A stretch of DNA of 64,000 nt from Sclerodactyla briareus (Eukaryota > Echinodermata > Holothuroidea > Dendrochirotida > Sclerodactylidae). Position 1 is the first letter of the stretch. Each line of letters begins with the position of its first letter. The notes below the pieces were generated by a model, which was not told where the DNA came from, ran no database searches, and worked only from the letters and a program-made list of their open reading frames with translations. Shown here piece after piece: positions 35,150-47,159 of this stretch. Position numbers and translations under genes: made by a program. The stretch covers positions 62,001 through 126,000 of the forward strand of contig JAODTK010000599.1 of NCBI GenBank assembly GCA_026419785.1. The letters run 5' to 3'.

Positions 35150-36560
35150 AAAACTGACGTCAGATTCAGTTTTACTAAAATGAACACACAATAGGTTCTC
35201 TGTAATGTGGTTCGAATAAATGTATACACTAAATAACATTCCGATCAGATCAAGCACTTTGGACCAGCCTGGAGTGTCTGTTGCGAAGCTATAGTGTAGT
35301 TCGACGTTACCCTCGCGAATTCGAATGACCTCTGGAAATGACCCTAAGAAAATATAAGTCATTTACTTCATCTATGTGCATACATACCTAGTATATGTCT
35401 TATCCGCTGAGGTATGGTTGACCGAGCTTTTTCACAAGCTTAACAGTACCTAAATATTTAGCAAGAATATAACCATAAAAATTAATATGGTGTAGGCGAA
35501 GAATCAGTAGAATATTCAATTCCGAAGTGAATTACATGACGACTTGTAGAGATGCTGATCCGAAAGCCTAAAAAGAGGAGAAAACAGTAATCCCAGTAAT
35601 GTTGAGCCAGTAATCTCAAAGAAATTACAAAGGCATCCTGGGCTCCATATGATACACGTTATCAAAAACCGAATCGCGGTAATTCGACTAACGAGATGCT
35701 AAACAGCGAAACATAGTGTTTACCTCTTGTGCCAGCAATTAAGTTCCCTGTCAGGCGCTGTGCGATCCTTCGCCTGCAGGAGGAATGATCGAAAACCAAC
35801 ATGAGACAAAAGTCGCCCCAGAGAGAATCCGCTCTTCCTTGCTTATGAGTGTTAATGACCGTAGCTGTGTCATGGCAGATCTATGCCGCTGTTTACGACC
35901 GACAACACCCTGGGAGTTAAAACAAGATTGGGTCCTGGTGGGTGGACTCTGGCGACTCTGGTCCAAAAAATTTATGACCTCGTGAAACTGCGGTCACAAG
36001 CGGAAGTGGGGGTTGGGATTACTTGCAATCGTTAAGGTTCTTCAAAAAGTGCGGTGGGGTGAGCCAGTCGCTTCGAAATATTCTACGTGAGCAATTACTT
36101 CATCGTACCAGCTTAATACACTTATCTACGCTATATCAATACCTTCAAACGAAGTGGCCGGAGCAACTACAGGGATTGTATTTTTTTTTTTTGCTGTTCA
36201 CCGCTGCAGCACAGTCGTCACCAACTCAATAGTAGGTCATATCAATCATCGACATGGACAAACAACTACGACAACCTACGTCCTGAAGTATTCAGCCGCA
36301 CGTGAAGAAAACAATTGTGCACAGTTGAAACCATTTGACTAACAGTCTATCTGGCTAAGTTCGAATATGATGCCCATATTCACCCATTGATATGTCTTGA
36401 AAACAAGAGATTTCTGATCACTCGAAGTGAACTTTTCATGTCGGGTTCCGAAGGCGTCATCTTGACTAGTAATTTGCCCAGAAATATATTGCAAACACCG
36501 AGGTAGAACTTTCGTCCTCGATTCGGAGTTTATTCTCCGTCGCAGTCGGCTACAATCCTA
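35150..36560. repeat. Macro-repeat, series 3, copy G
   Basis: Anchors ACAATAGG, TAACATTCCGATCAGAT, GCTATAGTGTAG and GTTACCCTCGCGAATTCGAATG at 35185-35330 match 49875-50015. The recurrent block follows at 36410-36560 (GTCATCTTGACTAG, TTTCGTCCTCGATTCGGAG, CTCCGTCG), as it does at 51535-51760 after the second copy. No coding content recognised. Confidence 0.55.
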
Positions 36561-38640
36561 CAATCGCCAGAAGGGTTGGAACAAAACTGCACGTATTGCC
36601 GTTCTGTTTGGATCTGGGTTGTGCAAATTGGTTGAAGGTTAACCATCCAAGCACCTCCTCCCGCGTTTCAATGTTGGAGAAATGTTCTTTGAATCGAATG
36701 ACACTGATAGAATTCAACATCGAAGCGCGCAACCTCTCAAGCGCATGATTCATCAAGCCCCGGACATACTGTACTGGAGCTCCGATACAGCAGAAGTCAG
36801 TGTGGAGCCGTGTTGCTTTGCGCCAACTAACAGTAGTATTAGAGTGACTGTGATTTTGACGAAATGATTCGCATTTCGTAAGAATATTATGATATGTTCT
36901 GTTTGACAGCCTCCTCTAGTTCGAGATTCACATTAATTAGCTCTTGTTCGCTCTGTGGTGCTGTGCTTACGCCGAGATGGGTGTTTCTGCCAAACGCAAT
37001 GATTGTATTTTCGAATTAATTATGTAGTTTTAGTGATTCCGTAATGGATCAGCTGGCTTTCGAGTTTATTATCAGCGTATTCTAAAATAGGGTAACACCA
37101 ACTGAGGATGTTCCAAAACTTGCACTATGAAATACTATCATTACTGTTCACAAATCCTGCATTATGAGATACTATCATTACTGTGAACCAACAAAGGCTG
37201 AAAGGTATGCGTCGGGGCATATGGTCGAAGAAATTCGCAGATAGAGAGTGAACAAACTGAATGTGTTTCACGATGCTACACAAAATAAGGCACCCCCTCA
37301 CTTTGAGTTTGTGGTTCATGGCGAAACCCATCAAGACTAGTTCTTGAAGGCAGCAACTCTTATACCAAACAACATCAGCAGAGGGGTTATTTCACACATT
37401 AAACACTCTTTGCGAAAAGAAAAGAAATGTCTAATCTTCCACGAAAACCACGATGCCTTACCCAATGGCCCCCCAATAGTGGTAACATCAGAAAATCCAA
37501 TGAAGTAGTCGAAAGAAAAGCCATCAAAGCTATTGACAAGTTTGAAACCTGAATCAAATGACTCTGAATTCGCATTAGCTCCCTTGAAGCTGGACGAAGT
37601 CGTTCCTCAGTCTTTCACTAGTAGCCCTTTTTGCATAGAAGAAAATTAGAAGAAAACCTCATTTGAATGTTCTCAATTTGAAGCTTATCTTTCGCGAAAT
37701 AGGGATGCCACACTTGCACGGAATACGCCAGGTGAGGTCTTACCATTTGCTTGAACAGCCTGACAAATTGAGTTTAACCAAGCCGGGAATCCAATTACCT
37801 TTACCAGCAGCTGCTTCCGCACAGTACTTGGAAGGTTTCAATGTAGAACCTGAATATACACGAAGATCTTTTTCTGCATAAAACACATGATTTCTTGACC
37901 AGTTGAATAGATAATGTGAATCTCTAAATTGAGACTGAAGGAAGTTTTCCTAAATAGGAACAAATGGGACCAACAATCGTCAGCATAAGCACATTAGGCG
38001 GATCTGGTAAAATTTCTCTGGACAAGGAGCTTTACAGTTCTTAGGTTTCTGTAGTTTCTCTTCGCTAATTCCGTCGTACAAATCACATTGCTGATACTAT
38101 GAAGCACCAGGGGACACATCAACAACGATGTCCATCAAAATAACCATGATTACCGGAGAGTAATAACCGTTAGGACCAATAGACATAACTTTACTATCGC
38201 TGATCGTATCCCTTCCCCGCCGTCATTCGATCTAACAATGAACGAATGATTTCTTCTGCTCTAACATGAGTAGAAAACGCACGAGGATTGTCGTATTATT
38301 GGAGACAATTTTCTTCTCAAAAAGTCGAGTTTGTGTGCAAATAAAGTAAATACTTGACTAAATTTTGTTGAGCTTTGAACTGATCCAGGTATGACAAGGA
38401 GTCCGAAGAACGTAAAGAAGCCAGAGACCCTAGTGGATAGGATGTCACGATATTTTCTGATGGGAAATTTGAACATGCCTCGCTGGCGTCGTTCTGCGTT
38501 CGGAAATTAGGCCCCAAGAATCGACCGACATGGTCTGGAGAAGAAAAAAATAAAAATAAATACATACATCATTTATATCGTCTATATTCAGTTCTAAGCG
38601 CATCATATGGGAATGGGTTGCTCCAAACAGTTCAAAACGA
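36560..38640. other. Non-coding stretch with a short direct duplication
   Basis: No gene recognised. At 37117-37184 a direct duplication of about 42 bases occurs (ATGA(A/G)ATACTATCATTACTGT twice). Open frames in this stretch are short and unassigned. Confidence 0.4.
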
Positions 38641-39811
38641 TCCACAGCAATGAAATTTTAGTTTTCTTAAAAACAGGTAATGCGGAGGCCATTTCCACAG
38701 CAGTGGACCAGCTACACAGAAAGCCCGATCCCCGACCACTCCATCTGTTCTGAGGATTGACCTACGCATTCGGCCATGGGCATCGCGTGAATAAAAGACA
38801 TGATTGATTGTGAGGAATTGGTGCGTGAGAACGAATATTTTGTTTGTCTCGTTATATTCAGGCAGGCAGTGAGATATAAATTAGGTAATGTAAAACTAAA
38901 TATTGAGTACTCTCTAAGCACACTTTTCAAAATCAATCTTGACTACATTGCTTATTGTCTAAAATGTCTAATTGTAGTACTTTCTCCCATCATTAGTTCA
39001 CCTCGTTGAACACACCTTAATTGCACTGTTGCTTCTGTCTGTTATTTTTTTTTTTCTACCTTTCCTTCTTCTAGCACTAAGTACCTTGGGTTGAATGGCA
39101 CATCTACACATGAATGATACTGTCTGTGTTATCTCATACGTTCTCTGACCTTCGACCTTCAGACCTCATGCTTCTACGATTTTTCGAATGGAGGGCAGAG
39201 GTACATCCTCCTTCGGCAGGAAGCAGAAACCGGATAAACGAATAATCATAACTATAATCATTTGGCTCTGAGGATAAATAGGGGAACAGTTCGTAATGGG
39301 TGTCTGCCCGATTTCCTACAGGGGTACATCCAACACATCATTTATTAAGTAAATGTTGCGCAGTCTTGCGGTATTTATCCCCCGTTCGTGATTCATTCGC
39401 CCCAGAACAACAAAACCGTCTATATCAGACGATGAATGGACGGCAGCTTACCTCATAAACAACAGCTCAATACCTCAATTTTACGCTCTGTTTCTTAACG
39501 TAATGACTCTACCTAAGCGACACACAAAAGTTGGGAGCACGTCAGTATCTGGCATTCTACTGACGTGTGTTAGCTTTAGGAGAGCGTTTTTCCAGTATAT
39601 TTGGAGGTGTCGTCCGAGTTCGGATTCTCAATGGGAAGATTGTCTCTTGAATAAAACATATTGGGGATTGAAACCCCGCTCTCAACCCAGTTAGTGCTTA
39701 GATGATGGCAGACATACGTGTGCAGGGAGATGTATTGTAGATATCCATCTAATAAATCTGGAAACTGTTTCTCCTGCGCCTACTAATGAAGGTTTAGAGC
39801 CACCTAACCTT

Positions 39812-39917
39812 ATTACTATTGTTACTTGCGTGTGTATACACAATTATTTAATGTTGTACAATGTGAACTATGTCTCATTACGAAGGTTGGAATAAAGTGG
39901 ATTCAATTCAATTCAAT
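39812..39917 (+). mobile_element. 3' end of a LINE (5'-truncated insertion)
   Basis: About 105 bases inserted into copy B between CCACCTAACC and TCGCTGGCAC, which are adjacent in copies A and C apart from their own sequence. It ends GGAATAAAGTGGATTCAATT followed by CAATTCAAT, i.e. an AATAAA-like signal and a tail of ATTCA units, typical of 3' ends of LINEs with short tail repeats. Confidence 0.55.
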
Positions 39918-40316
39918 CGCTGGCACTCTCTCTCATGCTGTCTTCATGTCTCATGAGGCTGGCGATATTTGTGGTCTTCTTCTGAAAGTTCCTAATTCTG
40001 CAAAGGAGGACTTGTGTCACTCACGTTATTAAGCGGATGTTCCCTTGAGACAACATTAATCGAGATTTCGGCGATTTCGCACGATGATGGCATATGCATC
40101 GTAGCAGTTGGACATTGTCGATGATTCGGCACACGTACAGACAGGGAAGCTATCCGGGACCCCCAATCCAAGGCAGCCTTTTACACTATTTGCACATTGA
40201 ACTTGATAGTAAGCAATATCATGCATTACCTCCATCGATTAGACGGAGACGGAACGGGCGTTGTAACAACATTGGTTGCGTGTGCCTGTTTCCCGGGGAC
40301 ATCACAGCGTTAGCCT

Positions 40317-40615
40317 TTGAGCTGTGTTGATGCTCAAGTGCATAGTCACAGCTAAGGCCTGGACAGCAGTTTCCCTTATCCGCACTGTGAACGTGAGTCT
40401 CGCCCCTTCTTTCCGAGTTAATGTCCAGAGTTTTAGGAACCAGGGGTGAATAATACCTGCTCCCGAGATCACCACTCAACTTCGATCTCCATCCGATTGA
40501 CGTGAGTGAACATTTCGACCGACAGTCACGTTTTCGTATGCAAAGAAGTGACGAGCTCTGTCTGTGAATAGGTGAACTGAGTGGATTTCGAACCCATCCT
40601 GCCTATAGAACCTTA
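40317..40615 (-). mobile_element. tRNA-like SINE, antisense (copy in B)
   Basis: Same element as at 24310-24715, at the equivalent place in copy B. It begins right after GCGTTAGCC, which in copy C (about 55038-55046) continues instead with unrelated unit sequence. The box B part GGGTTCGAAATCC lies near 40587 on the minus strand; the box A part is lost. Confidence 0.6.
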
Positions 40616-40859
40616 CGTATACGAGTGTGTGACAAGGATGCGGGTCATTAACTGACCGTTTGCGAATCTGGAGCAGTGAATATATAACGTGTATGAGAGA
40701 CTAACCGGTCATTTGAAATGCACTCGTTGCTCAACAGAAAGTCAAAGCAATTTAGTTTAGATCAGGGGTTGTATGCTTCCATCATCATGTGTTGAGGATA
40801 AGGAGGGTCTGCTTAGTTCGATTATTATTTTCATGTACTTATGCTATGGTTTGGAGAAA

Positions 40860-41130
40860 AACGAGTGGAATCCAATTACGCAAAGTGAGCTGTGGATATC
40901 AGGACATTCGGGGTCATCCTGACTAACCATTGGTGGAATAGTGATATTGGAAACCCCGAAATAGAATTGTCGTCCTTGGTTCGGAGTTCATCATTCGCTT
41001 GGTATAGCATAGTCTTCAATGGAATCCTCCGTCGACATTCAGGGCACAAAGGAATTCCAAAACGAAGCTGATGGAATGCTTTCCATGTACTGGACACGTG
41101 GTAATGATCAATGGCATTAGGCTGAGAATA
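40860..41130. repeat. Recurrent 250-bp block, copy in B
   Basis: The most complete copy of the recurrent block: GTGAGCTGTGGATATCAGG, AACCATTGGTGGAATAGTGA, TATTGGAAACCCCGAAATAG and CCTCCGTCGACATTCAGGGC all present. The minus-strand open frame at 40876-41097 is not preserved in the other copies. Confidence 0.8.
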
Positions 41131-41213
41131 GTCGCTGTAACTCGATATAATATCCAGTTACGAATGACTGATTGAAGTTCAACGTAGTTATTCCTTGCGA
41201 TGGTTTATTCTCT

Positions 41214-41960
41214 GCAGCTAATGTTTAGCTGTGGTTGAGTAGCTCTAAATCATCATCGCTTCCGTCCGTCCGTCGTTCGTTCGTTCGTTTGATGCGTTGT
41301 TCGTTCGTCCGTTCTGTTCGTCACGTTCACTCATAACTTCTAAACCGTACATGGGATCAGATTGAAACTTGGTGGGTGTATGAAGCATGCCACTGGCTAG
41401 GCTGAGTTACATTTTTGTTTGCATAGTGTGGTTAGATTTCAATTAAATCCAAATAATCACCCCAATTAGCCTTCCCACAACCTTTCCCATTGAGCTCTCT
41501 GGTGAGAGAGGTTGTGTACAATACTCCCTATCGCTGCAGAGCAGCAGCTAGAAGGGAGTTTATTTATCTGTCAGAACTGAGGTGGAATGAATAGAGCAAT
41601 GGGGGACTTCAGGCAGGTCTGTTGGAAGATCTGTCATCACCTTCTCATATGTAGGTGCTGGCTGGAACTACTCCATGGTGGAATGAATTGAGGCAACGGG
41701 GACTCACAGGCTGTTCCAATGTGTTCCACTGTTCACTGCTGCAGGCCTAGGAATGAGTGCTGGGTACTTTGTGCTGGACAATGAAGCAAATATTAGGCCA
41801 ATGTGGTAGACATGTCAAAGTCATTCAAGGTGGTGATGTCAGTAAAGATCAATAAATGTGAACATACAATTAATGTGGATTGGTGAAGAACATGCCGTGT
41901 ATTTGCCGAGGAATATTGCCGTCCGCAGCTACAAGACGTTTTGACTTGCGCTGCTATAAA
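41214..41960 (+). mobile_element. Hairpin-ended element, copy 2
   Basis: Inserted in copy B just after the recurrent block. The 5' end GCAGCTAATGTTTAGCTG folds on itself. A run of CCGTCCGTCC-TTCGTTCG repeats follows, then one CTGGCTAGGCTGAGTTACAT module. The 3' end GCAGCTACAAGACGTTTTGA followed by CTTGCGCTGC forms a second hairpin (GCAGC/GCTGC, CAAG/CTTG). Copy C has the uninterrupted sequence CTCTGCAGG...GTGTATCGCAGCATATCCACAGG at 56385-56437. Confidence 0.7.
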
Positions 41961-42678
41961 AGTGTATAAAAGTATATCCACAGGTAACTATCGTACACAC
42001 GTGGATAAAATTCAACGTATCATAGGTTCGCTATATTAGTGCACATTTCTGCACATTACTTCTGCACTCCATTGGAGTATTCAAGCTCAGCACATTAGTT
42101 AATTCCCTCCAATTGATTGAAATGGCGCTCTGTTGTTGATCACTCGGCAAGTATGGCGAGAGATTGCCTAAGCAGTCACGTATGGGTTGGGTGCAATAAT
42201 GGGTACCCCAAGATACCAAGGGCGAATGGGAGTGACATGTTTGTTTGGTCAGAGGCGGCCAGGTATTTGAAGTTATCATCTCAGATGTGCACGTTTTTAG
42301 TGATTGAATCAATGAATGAGTTTCAGTCCACCGGAAGATGGACACCTCCACACGAGCTTTATGTATGATGGCTACCATAATAACAATAACTATTGTTTTT
42401 TCGTGTGTGTGTTTTGAATTTGGTGGACATTACCTTCCCACATTTTTTGGTATCAAAATTTATATTTTTTTAGTCATTTAGCTACTCGTCCACACTAGAT
42501 ACCGTCAACTGTTTATATTCAAATGTGTAATGTATTATTATGTCCCTTACATTTCTCTGAGTGCTCATGTCAACCAGACAGAATATTTCGTCTGCAGTGA
42601 CGAACAATCAGCTACTCACTTCCTCTATGACAGCTACTCACCCGGCCCCAGATCACTTACTGGTATGTGGCGTATAAC

Positions 42679-42699
42679 GGGGGGGGGGGGGGGGGGGGG
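42679..42699. repeat. G homopolymer of about 21 bases
   Basis: Uninterrupted G run inside copy B; copy C has no such run at the same place. Confidence 0.97.
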
Positions 42700-43609
42700 A
42701 TGCTCCTTAAGTAGGTTAACCCAGATGCGGCCAGATACTAGATATTGCAATGATAACTGTTTATATGTAAATGTGTACCCATGTATCACACTTACATCTT
42801 TCAGGGAACACTCCCATATTTTTCTTCACGAGGTTCGACTTTTGAGATTGACAGTCCAAAGTTGCACTTTTCCCTAGTTGTTCAGTCGCTCGCTGTTATA
42901 GCTGGTAAAGTAGGGTGGCAGATGCGTGTTATGTTCAATTGTACAGACAGCAGGAATACCATCTGTCGCGTTCTTGCCGTGTGACCGTCTGCTTACTGTC
43001 TTGATTCGTTGCCTTTATTGGCCTTGTACGCAACCGCTCTTAGAACATAGAACGCTGACGTGGTTCGCCAGATGGGACTTTGAAATACCAGGCTACGTTA
43101 CAATAGGAACGGAGAAAGGTATTTCCGGTGTCAATGGCATATTGAACACAGCAGTTGCATAAATCGACGTTGTATATTAATTATTAAACCCCATATGTAA
43201 TCTAAGAAGGTATTGTAACGCAGATACTCATATCATGAATAAATGGTCTGACCACTCAGTTAAAGTTTGTCTGATTTGCGCTGTCCCATTGGCTGAAAAC
43301 CAGCTGGGGGGGGGGGGTAGAATACCGTACTAATAGGATAGAATCATAATCATCACAGTCGCCCATCTTACTTACATCGCTTGACGCTAAAAATAATATA
43401 TTCCCGGAATTGATTTGCAGGGTAGCAGGGTCGCTGGGTCGGTTACCGTGAGGGGCTCCGTGCAAGGGTTGGCATCCCCCCCGAATCTGTAGTCAGAAGA
43501 GGTGGGGTTGGCACACCCTCCTCCTTTCTTTTCATCGCCAGAGTGCACTATCAAGATTCGCGCAGTTGTGCGTGTTTGTCGCGTGAATTCCACTGACGCT
43601 GCTGCCCAC

Positions 43610-45090
43610 CGCAGGGCAGCACGCCGTATAAAAGAGTTCGGGGCAAAGACATGTCTTGACCCGCAAGGATCTGGAAGCCATGAAGATGGCAATTTTCGGC
43701 TACTTGACTCTGCTAGAAGTTGGGGTCTTAGAATTGCTGGTTCTTGGTTCCGAAGATCTGAAGAGAGGCGCTGGACTTGACCATATACTCATAGGTGGGA
43801 GATGGAGGATGCTCATGAACTGTTGGGTCTTCAAGAGCGCTCAGTCTCACAACTGATCACAGGTTGCACACCACTGAAGCCGAAAGGCCAGGCTCAGGTA
43901 AGACTCGCGGGCTAGGGAGCTTCGGGTACGTCACTTAAGCACTGCGACGCGACCGTAAGGCGTAAATCCAGCGTTTGCGTCTGCAACTCGGCCTCTGCGG
44001 GCCATGCTTTCAAGACGCACGGTCAGGGCTTCTCCGAGGAATCCGATGTGAGGGCACGTTGGGCGGGGCCTTTTGATGATTTTTTTCCACGAGGCTGGGC
44101 CCCAAGCCTGGAACAGATAGATATGTTGCAACCCTAGTGGCCGAACCTACTGTAGACTGTGAAGTGCTTACCACCGAGGAAACTTGAAAGGCATTGGAGC
44201 AGTTGAAGGGCGGGAAAGCTCTGTGACATACATTCAGAGATGATCTGGGCTGGTAGTCAGGCTGCGTTGGGTTCTTTAGTTGTTTGCCTGGCCTCTCAGG
44301 ACCCTGTTTCGAGCCTGATTTCATCCCAACTGACTGGAAAAGGGGACTTACAGTTCCAATTTGGAAAGTAAAGGGTGATACCCGGGACTGCAATTACTAT
44401 AGAGGGTTACATTCCTCTCAGTACCTGGTAAAGTCTTCGCTAGATCATCCTGAACAGGATCCGTCATCAACTGCTTGCCCATCAGCGTCCTGAGCAGTCG
44501 GTTTCACTCCCAAGAAGTCCACGGTGGATCGCATCTTTGCTCCCGATGTCCTACCTGAGCGGGTGAGGGAATTCGATAGAGGATTACGTGTAGCCTATAT
44601 CGCTCTCCACAAGGCCTTCAACTCCTTATGTGCGATGTGTGGGGAGGCTCTCTGGAAAATTCTCGACCAACGGGGTGTGCCAAGCCGTCCTGTACACCTG
44701 ATATCCTCTCTGTATTCTGGGAGTGGGAGTGCTGTGAGGTGTGCTGGTGGAGTCTTTGACTTTTTCCCCTTGTAGGGTTTAGACAAGGGTGTACAGTGGC
44801 TCCAACACTTTTCAACACTTGTATGTACTGAGTTATGGAGGGGGTTGTGGATAGTACAGGCTGTGGGGTCTCATTCGTGGAGGTAGGGTGTCTGACCCGG
44901 ACTTCGCGGATGATACTGCATACTCGCCCCGAGTTTGTGGATTCTCTGGTTTGATGCCCTTGGAACTCTTAGTCGGGAGACAAATCCGTCGTGCCTGCAG
45001 CTGTCATGAACCAACTAAGATCCAATTATTGGGGGAATCTTGGACCGTGTTGCTGGGTATGCCCATAAACAGATCAAGTATTCTGGACTT
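43610..45090 (+). mobile_element. LINE fragment: endonuclease end and reverse transcriptase
   Basis: The C-terminal endonuclease part reads RLLDSARSWGLRIAGSWFRR (about 43694-43754) and IDHILIGGRWRMLMNC (about 43778-43825). The linker has DVRARWAGPF (44045). The reverse transcriptase follows: PTDWKRGLTVPIWKVKGD (44325-44380), GFTPKKSTVDRI (44503-44538), VREFDRGL..AYI-LHKAFNS (44560-44630), LYSGSGSAVRC (44710-44742), and PDFADDTAY (44894-44920) as the catalytic FADD box, then LSRETNP-CLQLS (45030). The family is the widespread animal LINE with LYSGTESAVRCGG and TDLDFADD. Frames change many times and the 3' third is missing. The element lies between the end of copy B and the 45.1-kb repeat. Confidence 0.88.
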
Positions 45091-45099
45091 GTCGTTTTT

Positions 45100-45245
45100 G
45101 GTTTTCAAAAACCTCTGTTGACCTCAGATGACCTTTGACCTTACCCCCGAAACATTAGCAATCATGTACTCGTCATGGGGAACACAGGCTCAGAGTATGG
45201 GCTCGTTCTAAACAGGCGTAGTCGTGTCACAAGGTTTACGATGCA
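45100..45245. repeat. Dispersed repeat pair, copy 1
   Basis: CTGTTGACCTCAGATGACCT, GTACTCGTCATGGGGAACAC and AGGCTCAGAGTATGGGCTCG match 63388-63500 in the same orientation. The sequence type (TTGACCTCAGATGACCTTTG) is common in dispersed invertebrate repeats. Confidence 0.65.
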
Positions 45246-47155
45246 ACACGGGGATCTACCCTCCTCCCCATCCATCGGGGAACAAATTGAGATCCGGTTG
45301 GGGGAAACATTACTCTAAATTTGAGTTTGAATTTTAGATTTAGTTACCGACGTGGAAATAATGGCTCTGATTTCGGGGAGGACACGGCGACGATGTGAGA
45401 GGAGGACATTAATCTTAACGGGAAGGAATAGGATTGGTTGTAGAGAACCACTGCACGGACAACGCCCCTACATCTGATCGCTCCCCTTTCCTGCTTTAAC
45501 AAACCCACGACTACCCTGGGGATCCTTGGACTGATGTCTGGCAATTCCTGGAGCCGCACCTGTTTGTACTGACCCAAACCTTTTGTTGATTTGTAACTGC
45601 AACCGGATACCCATAAGACCCATTAAGCTAGCCATCACTGGTCCGCGCGCAGACTCAACGCAGCGCAGGCACTGCGCGATCCGCAGATAGATAACATAAA
45701 TAATGAAAGGTGCCATCCACAGGTCCGCAGGCGCAGCGCATCCGCATATTGCTGCGTAGTGAAGCGATCAGCCCGACGATTTTTGCGGACTGTGCAGTCA
45801 TGCGGATGGTTTCAGGGCGCCGAGAGGGGGTTCGTACAATATATAGCTTTCTATAGCGTATAGCTGTGTTACTGGCAGAGACAGTGCATGATTCTCCCAA
45901 CGCGTGAAACCACGCAGTGATAACCGACTATTTGGTAGTTTCCATATTAATCAAGACAAGCAGAAGACAATACAAGACGAAGGGATGGGGTAGTTATGAG
46001 ACAGTTTCCCACAAGATACTCCCTTAGCGTAGCCCGTTGGGAAGCACTGCCCCTCGCCTGAAGAGCCTACGAGCCTGCCTCGCCTTACCCTCTACATCAC
46101 CATCTGCATTCCACATTTTTTCCATGTTTGGTTTTTATTTTCCCATCCGTTTCCTTCGTGTCTTTCTTTCTTCGTACTTTGCTCCCGCTATCCTTCCCAT
46201 TGTGTTGTCCAATGATGGATGCTTTTTGAAACAGGCCGTTAGCTTTGTTCACTTTGTATCAGCGTCCGATCCACTCATATGTGCAGTATACTTTAACCAG
46301 TCCGGTGCTTTGCCTAAACCTATACGACCCTGGGTATATACAAAGAGTGATAGTCCCTCTCTATTATTAGAACGACATCTGGGATGCCCATGGGGGGGGG
46401 TGACCATATGGCTTGGCTTGTCCATACCAAAAGACTTTGAATGTACCCTGTTGCCTTCTCGCCGGGCGTAGCACAGGGATCAACGCGAGATAAACTAGGG
46501 TAAACAACTTTTTTCAAAATGTATTACCCCCCCCCACAATACACAGTAAGATAATCTGGCCTTGCCTTGTTACGTGTACCTTTGAAGGATCTCAGCTATA
46601 ATAAGGTGGCTTATCCATGACTACACCCTTGCTGGCCTTGAATGCTCGCATCCTTTGTCTCGGCAAGTAAACCATGAAATTACAAAAATCCACCATTACT
46701 GTAAACTAACGTTGCACTGCGGTACATGGGTCCGCTGTGCTGTGACACTACTCCCCATCTAAATGTGAGAGAATGAAGTATTATTGAATCACTGGATATA
46801 TACCCCAGGAATGACACACTATAAACTTTACAAATTCCGAGACTGACGACCTAGATCAAACATATTGAGCTGTCCTGGCACCTGCTGAGGCACTGTAAGA
46901 GAAAAATGCTCAGATCTCTAAGTCATGGTTGAAGAGTTCTGAACGTGTCAAGTTTGCTATACTGACACCGAGAATGGCCGATAAAACGGAACAATTGAAA
47001 AAACTAGTTTTCCGCGGCTCATTTGGCTCGCTGCAGATTGGCTGCGCAGGTGCTGTGATACGTGGATGGCGACATTGTGTCGGACGGTCCTCGCGGCGCG
47101 AGCGCTTCGGAGACCGTCCTTCAAACGTGCGGTGAATGGAAAAACTATGCGCGCC
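45246..47155. other. Largely unassigned stretch
   Basis: The block at 45475-45640 (TTGGACTG, CTGGAGCCGCACCTGTTTGT) matches 27210-27375 in copy A, keeping the shared order. AGGAGGACATTAATCTTAAC (45400) resembles GAGGACGACATTAATCTTGG at 53319. The open frame at 46037-46471 (144 codons, + strand) has hydrophobic stretches but no recognised domain. Confidence 0.45.
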
Positions 47156-47159
47156 CACC

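Larger units (their letters stand above)
38640..43380. repeat. Macro-repeat, series 1, copy B
   Basis: Collinear with copies A and C: CAGTGGACCAGCTACACAGA (38702), the 39290-39420 block, CCCGCTCTCAACCCAGTTA (39675), 39940-40230, the recurrent block at 40860-41130, ATCCACAGGTAACTATCGTA (41976), GAGGCGGCCAGGTATTTGAA (42253), TACTAGATACCGTCAACTGT (about 42500), GAACGCTGACGTGGTTCGCC (43050) and CATATTGAACACAGCAG (43138). The last block at 43262-43380 is also found at 61862-61995. It is interrupted by a LINE tail, a SINE and a hairpin-ended element. Confidence 0.7.

Noticed and set aside
40876-41097. Minus-strand peptide with PECRRR as a possible exon
   Set aside because: The seven copies of this block use different frames and several have stops, so no coding constraint is visible.
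46037-46471. A 144-codon + strand open frame with hydrophobic segments
   Set aside because: No domain, splice context or conservation could be seen; length alone is weak evidence in this window.
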